From assembly GCA_012932295.1 (NCBI GenBank), contig JAAONU010000048.1, positions 62,001 through 126,000 of the forward strand: 64,000 nt of DNA, written 5' to 3'. Made by a program: the position numbers and the translations under genes. Shown piece by piece: positions 58,030 to 64,000 of this stretch (position 1 is the first letter of the stretch; every line of letters starts with the position of its first letter). The notes beneath the pieces are model-generated. The model did no database searches. It was not told where the DNA came from and was given only the letters and a program-made list of their open reading frames with translations. The stretch is from Cyclina sinensis. Its lineage: Eukaryota; Mollusca; Bivalvia; Venerida; Veneridae.

Positions 58030-58950
58030 ATACCCCCACCACAAAATGGGGGGGGGGGGGGCTATAATGGATTTGCTTTGTCCCGTCAGTCCGTCCGTCT
58101 CCATTATCGTGTCCCCTCTATAAATCCTATACAAACTAAAGGATTTTCTTCAAACTTGGCTGAAATGTTTACCTCAAAAAGGGGATGTGCAGAACCCATG
58201 TTGCCCATGTGTCAGCTCAAGGTCAGGGTCACAATTGAAGGTCAAATATCAAGCAATCAAATATTAGACATTATGTCGTGTCCGCTCTGTAAGTCCTACA
58301 CTAATTGAAAGATTTTCTTTAATCTTGGCTCAAATGTTCACCTCAACAAGGGGATGTGCAGAACCCATGTTACCCTTTTGCTGGCTTAAGGTCAAGGTCA
58401 CACTTGAAGGTCAAAAATTGACTTAGAAAATATTGTTAAATTTTAACATGTATTTAAATATTTCTGAAACTAGAAAACGTATTTGCTTGAAACTTAAAAT
58501 GTATATGAAGTGTCACAATTAGGATATGCAGGTCAAGTTTCATAACTCTGTATTGCATTTTGACAAAGATATGCCCCTTTTTATGTCTTCAAATTTACAT
58601 ACAATCAAATATTAGACAATATGTCGTGTCCGCTCTATAAATTCTATACTAATGGAAGGATTTTCTTCAAACTTGACTTAAATGTTCACCCAAACTGGGC
58701 AATGTGCAGAACCCATCTTACCTTTGTGCCAGCTTTTGGTCAAGGCCACACTTGAAGGTCAAAAATTGACTTGGAAAATGTTCTGAAATTTTAACATGTA
58801 CTTGAATATTTCTAAAACTAGAACAGATAATCATTTGAAACTTCAAATATATACGAAGTGTCGCAAGTAAGATATGCAGGTCAAGTTTCATAACTAAAAA
58901 AAGTGGGGGGGGGGATAACTTTGTATTGTATTTTGACAAAGTTAAGTCCA
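58030..58950 (-). mobile_element. PL-D-type element with three long monomers
   Basis: It starts TACCCCCACCACAAAATGGGG followed by a G run, with 'gtcccgtcagtccgtccgtc' next. Three units of about 240-310 bp share 'tatgtcgtgtccgctctat', 'ggattttcttcaaacttgg', 'gatgtgcagaacccatgttaccc' and 'ggtcaaggtcacacttgaaggtc'. These are longer than other monomers here. A second G run lies at about 58906-58914. Confidence 0.55.
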
Positions 58951-58952
58951 TT

Positions 58953-60202
58953 TTTAGCTCACCTGTCACATAGTGACAAGGTGAGCTTTTGTGATCGCAA
59001 TTTGTCCGGCGTCTGTCGTCCGTCCGTCCGTAAACTTTTACTTTAAACGACATCTTCTCATATACCGCTAAGTTAATTTCATCCAAACTTCCCATGAATG
59101 TTTCTTGGGTGGTCCCCTTTGAAAATTATTCAAAGAATTGAATTCCATGCAGAACTCTGGTAGCTATGGCAACTTAAAGGAAAAACTTTGAAAATCTTCT
59201 TGTCTGAAACCACAAGACCTAGAGCTTATATATTTGGCATTTAGCACCCTCTAATGGAACTCTACAAAAATTGTTCAAATTATTTCCCTGGGGTCAAAAT
59301 TCTTCACATAAGAAACCATAAGGCTTAGAGTTAAGATATTTTGTATGTAGCATTGTCTAGAGGAGCTCTACCAAGTTTGTTCAAGTCATGGACCTTATAT
59401 CAAAAATGGCCCCGCCCCAGGGGTCACGTTTAACAGAGTTATATAAGAAAAACTTTAAAAATCTTCTTGTCATAAACAACCAGGCCTAGAGTTAAGATAT
59501 TTGGTGTGCAGCATTATCTAATGGCTCTCTATCAAGTTTGTTCAAATCATGGCCCCTTGGTCAAAATAGGCCCCGCCCTAGGGGTCACATGTTTTACATA
59601 GAATTATATAGGAAAAACTTGAAAACTCTTCTTGTCAGAAACCACATGGCCTAGAGTTAAGGTATTTGGTATGCAGCATTGTCTAGTGGACCTCTACCAA
59701 GTTTGATATAAAAATGTCCCTGGGGTCAATACTGGCCCTGCCCTAGGGGTCACAAGTTTTAAATAGCAGTATAGAAGAAAATCTTCTTGTCTAAAACCAC
59801 AAGGGCTAGAATTTTAAAATTTGGCATGAAGCAAGCTTTATCAAGCTTTTTCAAATTATTAGATTAGGTTAAAGGTCAAAGAGAGGCTAAAAATAGATTT
59901 ATCTACTCTACCTCATAGAGCCTTCATTTATAGACCAATATCTTTGATATTTAGTATATAGGTTCCTTTCAAGGACGTCTACCAATGGGTAGGGTTTGTG
60001 GTCATTGGGTCAAGGTCACCATAGCTTATAATAGATATTTCTACTTTCTGTCATAGAGCCTTTATTTATTGACTGATATTTTACATATTTGGTTTGTAGG
60101 CACTTATATATTTTCAATTAAAAAATAATATACTGCTTTACAGCAAACCTACAGCCAAAAACTCAGGTGAGCAATCCAGGGCCATCATGGCCCTCATGTT
60201 TT
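58953..60202 (-). mobile_element. Complete PL-A element with beta monomers
   Basis: The hairpin AGCTCACC TGTCAC ata GTGACA AGGTGAGCT is followed by 'gtctgtcgtccgtccgtccg', about four beta monomers and the non-repeated arm. It closes CAGGTGAGCAATCC and GGGCCATCATGGCCCTCATG. It lies about 145 bp upstream of the acceptor of the third RPL13 coding exon. Confidence 0.75.
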
Positions 60203-60346
60203 AAAGCCTTATGAAAATTATTGAAGCAAATACATTTGACATGATTTAGCAGACTTGCATTTGATTGGATTTAATTTAAAAAGAGCCATTTTATGTAGGA
60301 AAAAAACAAACTTTCTGGTTAATTGTTTTTGTGGTTGCTTTTCCAG

Positions 60347-60503
60347 GCTGAAGAAGTGAAGATGGCTACACAGCTTACTGGATCGGTTATGCCAATCAGA
60401 CAGCCTGTACGCAGGGAAAAAGCACGTGCTATCACTGCAGAAGAGAAGCGTTATAACCCATATGTTGCCCTCAGACAGGCCAGAGCCAACAAGAGACTGC
60501 AAG
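60347..60503 (+). CDS. RPL13: Ribosomal protein eL13 (RPL13), third coding exon
   Basis: Encodes residues 141-192 plus the first base of codon 193: [20 protein letters not shown], then [20 protein letters not shown], then [10 protein letters not shown]. The EEK..(Y/F)..LR.AR...R.. pattern toward the C terminus is typical of eL13. The acceptor is TTTTCCAG and the donor AAG/GTAAGA, a strong match to consensus. The preceding intron is about 10.6 kb. The exon is intact and shows the higher GC and codon regularity expected of a highly expressed gene against an AT-rich intron background. Confidence 0.98.
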
Positions 60504-60639
60504 GTAAGATTTGAAACATGTTTGCACAAGCAAGTCCTCTTATCAGACCTGTTAACCTGTATGGATTGTTGGCATCTCCTCCTAAACTAAAAGGCTATTT
60601 GTAACAAAACTTGATAGAAATGTTCCTTATATTGCCATT

Positions 60640-61185
60640 TTTAGCTCACCTGTCACCAAGTGACATGGTGAGCTATTGTGATCACCCTCTGTCCATCCTG
60701 CATCGTCAACATTTGCATTCAAACGACATCTCCTCTGAAACCACTGGGCCAAATTTAATGAAACTTGCCAGGGATGTTCCTTGCATGAAGCTCTACCAAA
60801 GTTCTTCAAAGAATTTAATTCCATGCAGAACTCTGGTTTCCATGGCAAAAAAAAAAAGGGAAAAACTTTAAAAATCTTCCTCAAAATCCGCAAGGCCTGG
60901 AGCTTAGATATTTGGTATGTAGCATTTAGTGGACCTCTACCAAGATTGTTCAAATTATGACCCTGGGGTCAGATCTGGCCCCGCCTCGGGGGTCACTTGA
61001 TTTTACATAGAGATATATAGTGAAAACTTTAAAAATCTTCTTGTCAGAAACCACAAGGCATGGAGCTTAGATATTTGGTATAAGGCATCATCTAGTTGAC
61101 CTCTATCAAGATTAAAATAATGACCCTGGGGTCAGAACTGGCCTGGCCTCAGGGTCACATGTTTTACAAACGAGACTTCCTCCTG
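60640..61185 (-). mobile_element. PL-A element, left part lost
   Basis: The hairpin end AGCTCACC TGTCAC caa GTGACA TGGTGAGCT at 60645-60675, a weak 'gtccatcctgcatcgtc' tract, and two to three beta monomers. It stops near 'cacatgttttacaaacgag' without the usual arm or ACAAGAGG end. Confidence 0.6.
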
Positions 61186-61189
61186 GCAC

Positions 61190-61485
61190 GTACTGTACAT
61201 TGAAAAAATTTCTTTCATCTTTGAACCCAGGTGAGGGCTTTAGGGCCATTGGCCCTCTTGTTGTTTTTGAACTTTGGCAATGAAATTGCACTATATTCAT
61301 AAAAAATTCTTTCATCTTTGAACCCAGGTGAGGGCTTTAGGGCCATTGGCCCTCTTGTTGTTTTTGGAGCTATCTCAATGAAATTGCATTGGTCCATTTC
61401 TGTGATATGCATCATTACATTTATAAAAATTTCTTTCATCTTTGAACCCAGCTGAGCGCTTTAGGGCCATTGACCCTCTTGTCTA
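61190..61485 (-). repeat. Three tandem PL-C ends
   Basis: The segment 'tttctttcatctttgaacccaggtgag...' with GCTTTAGGGCCATTGGCCCT CTTGT occurs three times at about 61240, 61340 and 61470. Each copy is followed by a piece of delta monomer. This looks like repeated insertion or duplication of a truncated PL-C end. Confidence 0.65.
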
Positions 61486-61734
61486 AAATTGCTCAAACTG
61501 ATCAGCTCCATTGCACATAAGGGCTGTAAAAGCTAAAAATGGAAAAAAAATTCAAACAACTAAACAGCAAGGTGATTTTCCACCAGATTTTACAGAAATA
61601 TTCGTTACATAGCCCTCTATTAAAAATTGCTAAAAAGGTTCTGCTCCATTGAACTAAATTAGCTAAAAAGAGATTTTCATTAATATTTCAATTCAAATGA
61701 CATCTCTTCAGAATCTCGAAATTGCCACATGGGT

Positions 61735-62500
61735 TGAATTGTTGAGTCCGCTTGCGGAGAGCTCGACATAGTCATCACATTTGGTGCCACAGTTCGGTGT
61801 ATGCAAGTGCGTGCGTGCATTTGTCTGTCCAGATTGTATTTTCCGGGCCATAACTTCTCTGTGCATGGATGGATTTTGAAATGCCTTGGAACATTGGTTC
61901 ACCTTGATGAGAAGGTTTTGTTGTGTGCAAGACCCAGATTCCCAGCTCAAAGGTCAAGGTCACAGTGTGTGAGGTCCAAAAAGTTGATTCTAGACCTTGT
62001 CCAGGCCATAACTTCTCCATGCATGGAAGGATTTTAAAATACCTTAGCACATTTGTTCACTTTGATGAGATGGTGTGTTGCATGCAAGACCCAGATTCCT
62101 AGCTCAGAGGTCCAAAATGTTGATGATAGACCTTGTCTGGGCCATTTATTCTCCATGCATGGAAGAATTTGAAAATACCATGATACATTTGTTATGCTCC
62201 CTGAGACATCATATAGGCCTGCCTTGTCCTTTCATCATTATGTCATTCTGTCTGGTGTGAGGAAGAACTCCATAACTAAAAAAAGTAAAGACTGCCTTGT
62301 CAGGGCCAGAACTTCTCTGTGCTTGGAAGGATTTTGAAATACCTTGGAACATTTGTTCACCTTGATGAGACGGTGTGTTGCGTGCAAGACCCAGGTTCCC
62401 AGCTCAAAGGTCAAGGCCACTGTGCTAGGTGAAAGGTCCAAAATTTTGATGATAGACCTTGTCTGGGGCCATAACTTCTCCAAGCATGGAAGGATTTTTA
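61735..62500 (-). mobile_element. PL-E element, reversed
   Basis: It starts 'gagtccgcttgcggagagctcgacatagtcatcac', which contains the hairpin GTCCGC ttgc GGAGAG. Three to four units follow with 'ggccataacttctctgtgcatgga(a)ggattttgaaataccttgg', 'caccttgatgaga' and 'gcaagacccagattcccagctcaaaggtcaagg'. It is the mirror of 3503-4085. The outer end is replaced by a 'tttttatgcccctgcc' PL-D scrap at about 62499-62515. Confidence 0.6.
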
Positions 62501-62685
62501 TGCCCCTGCCATGATAAAGTGTGAATATAGTGTTTTACCCTGTCCATGTGTGTGTGTCAGGGCACCTTGTCCAAGTCATAACTTGAAAGGTATTGAAGAT
62601 ATTAACTTGAAACTTCATAGGTGAATAGATCCCACTGTAGAGAGGTGCAATGCCCAAGACCCAGAACTCTCTTTTGCATAATTTT

Positions 62686-63494
62686 TAGCTCACCTGAGCC
62701 TGCTCAGGGTGAGCTTTTGGGATCGTTGAATGTCCGGCGTCGTGCGTCATCAACAATTTGACTTAAACAACATCTCCTCCTAAACCGCTTAGCCAACGTT
62801 GATGAAACATGCCTTGGATATTTCTTGCATGAAGCTCTACCAAAGTTGTTCAAGGAATTCAATTCCATCTAGAACTCTGGTTGCTATGGCAACTTAAAGG
62901 AAAAACTTTGAAAATCTTCTTGTCTGAAACTACAAGGCCCTGAGCCTTAAGATTTGGTATGTAGCATTGTCTAGTGGACCTCTACCAAGTTTGTTCAAAT
63001 TATGCCCCTAGGGTCAAATTGATTTTACATAGGCTTATATAGGAAAACTTTAAAAATCTTCTTGTCTGAAACCACAAGGCCCTGAGATCTAAGATATGGT
63101 ATGAAACAAGCTTTATCAAGCTTTTTTCAAATTATTAGATTAGGTTAAAGGTCACCAAGGCTAAAAATAGGTTTATATACTGAACCTCATAGAGCCTTCA
63201 TTTATAGACCAATATCTTTGATATTCAGTATATAGGATCATCCTTTCATGGACCTCTAACCATGGGTAGGGTTTTAGGTACATGGGTCAAGGTCAAGGTC
63301 ACCATAGCTTATTATAGATATTTCTACTTTCTGTCATAGAGCCTTTATTTATTGACTGATATTTTACATATTTACATATTTATATTTACATTATTTACAT
63401 ATTTTCAACTAAAACATGAAATACTGCTTAACTGCAAACTTACAGCCAAAATATTCAGGTGAGCGCTCTGGGGCCATCATGGCCCTCTTGTTAA
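62686..63494 (-). mobile_element. Short complete PL-A element
   Basis: The hairpin AGCTCACC TGAGC ct GCTCA GGGTGAGCT, a 'gtccggcgtcgtgcgtcatc' tract, about one and a half beta monomers, and the non-repeated arm. The end is CAGGTGAGCGCTCT and GGGCCATCATGGCCCTCTTG. With hardly any array, it shows the minimal element: two ends and two arms. Confidence 0.8.
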
Positions 63495-63634
63495 GGATTT
63501 CCTGTCACCAAGTAAAATGTACGCAAGTACAACCATCAGGTAACTTCTTCCCAGTGTAACATGGCTCTTGTTGAGTTTTCAGATGTTGAGAGTAGAAAAG
63601 TGCTTTTTTAAAAATGTTGGTGTTTGTTTTCCAG

Positions 63635-63702
63635 GTTACAGAGAAAAGAAAGCTAAAGAAAAGGCACAGGAGGATATTCCCTCAGCTAAAGGAAAAAAGT
63701 GA
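63635..63702 (+). CDS. RPL13: Ribosomal protein eL13 (RPL13), last coding exon
   Basis: Completes the split Gly codon (G plus GT) and encodes YREKKAKEKAQEDIPSAKGK K, then TGA at 63700-63702. The lysine-rich tail is usual for eL13 C termini. The acceptor is TTTTCCAG. The coding sequence totals 214 codons. The stop is followed within 25 bases by a poly(A) signal, giving the short 3' untranslated region expected of a ribosomal protein mRNA. Confidence 0.97.
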
Positions 63703-63724
63703 TCTTGATGTAAACTGTCAAGTC

Positions 63725-63730
63725 AATAAA
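63725..63730 (+). terminator. RPL13: RPL13 poly(A) signal AATAAA
   Basis: A canonical hexamer 22 bases after the stop codon, followed by A/T-rich sequence. No competing hexamer lies closer to the stop, so cleavage is expected around 63740-63760. Confidence 0.8.
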
Positions 63731-63816
63731 GAGAAAAATAATGATTTTGTTAGTTTTAATGTTACTTGTTCTAATTTGAGTTTCATTTCCTCTCAGTTTA
63801 TCAAAATCCTTTTTTG

Positions 63817-64000
63817 AGCTCACCTGGCACAAAGTGCCAGAGTGAGCTTTTGTCATACACCCCAATGTCAGGTGTGCGTCGTGAGGCGTCAACAATTTTC
63901 ATTCAAACGAGATCTCCTCTGAAACCACTGGGCCATATTCAGTGAAACTTGCATGGGATGTTCCTTGCATAAAGCCTTTACAAAGTTGTTCAAAGAATTC
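63817..64000 (-). mobile_element. PL-A element running off the right edge
   Basis: The hairpin AGCTCACC TGGCAC aaa GTGCCA GAGTGAGCT, a 'ggtgtgcgtcgtgaggcgtc' tract, and the start of the 'aaacgagatctcctctgaaaccactgggcc' arm. It lies just downstream of RPL13, still in the minus orientation. Confidence 0.75.

Noticed and set aside
60218..60529. 103-aa minus-strand ORF
   Set aside because: Antisense shadow of the RPL13 exon at 60347-60503.

Overview
This is nuclear DNA from a eukaryote, most likely a bivalve mollusc. The introns are long and AT-rich. They are packed with tandem-repeat-bearing mobile elements whose layout (hairpin ends, a core of roughly 140-170 bp monomers, then ACGG-type tetranucleotide runs) recalls the 'pearl'/Helentron-like elements of bivalves. 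The bivalve assignment is inference, not a database match.

Two host genes are supported and they are divergent. On the minus strand are four exons of a 5'-nucleotidase/UshA-like metallophosphoesterase. The start codon is at 23047, the exons are 23047-22879, 13391-13305, 4680-4541 and 3172-3047, and the gene runs off the left edge. On the plus strand is a complete coding sequence for ribosomal protein eL13 (RPL13, 214 aa). Its four coding exons are 32970-33215, 49613-49786, 60347-60503 and 63635-63702, with a poly(A) signal at 63725. All junctions obey GT-AG and keep frame. About 645 coding bases are spread over more than 30.7 kb.

Layout: 0.5-2.5 kb is a hAT-like element inside another hAT-like element. 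2.5-25.8 kb is phosphoesterase introns filled with plus-oriented pearl-like elements and a dead Tc1 transposase. 25.8-32.9 kb lies between the genes and holds nested terminal-inverted-repeat transposons: two concentric MULE-like inverted repeats with a transposase fragment, a third pair holding a CAGT-ended MITE, and a CAGGG-ended element. 33.3-64 kb is RPL13 introns filled with the same pearl-like families, all minus-oriented, with a second copy of the CAGT MITE.

The most interesting signals are these. (1) Every pearl-like element I could orient is antisense to the gene that hosts it, and the orientation flips at the divergent gene boundary. (2) The terminal hairpins keep base pairing while the stem sequence changes. 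(3) Several otherwise unrelated monomer families are built around AGGTCA nuclear-receptor half-sites, including repeated DR1/DR2 arrangements and three perfect AGGTCAnnnTGACCT palindromes in RPL13 intron 2. (4) The same element ends carry different monomer arrays.

Element labels used below are mine. PL-A starts ACAAGAGGGCCATGATGG and ends in an AGCTCACC...GGTGAGCTAA hairpin. PL-B starts ACAAGAGCCACC and ends AAAAAGTCGAGCTAATAA. PL-C starts with a GGGCCATTGGCCC palindrome. PL-D has CCCCC/GGGGG hairpins around ATGCCCCC. PL-E starts ACTAGAATGCCCATGGGC. PL-F starts ACTAGAGCTATCACTGA. Monomers are alpha to eta. 'Plus' means reading in the direction just given.
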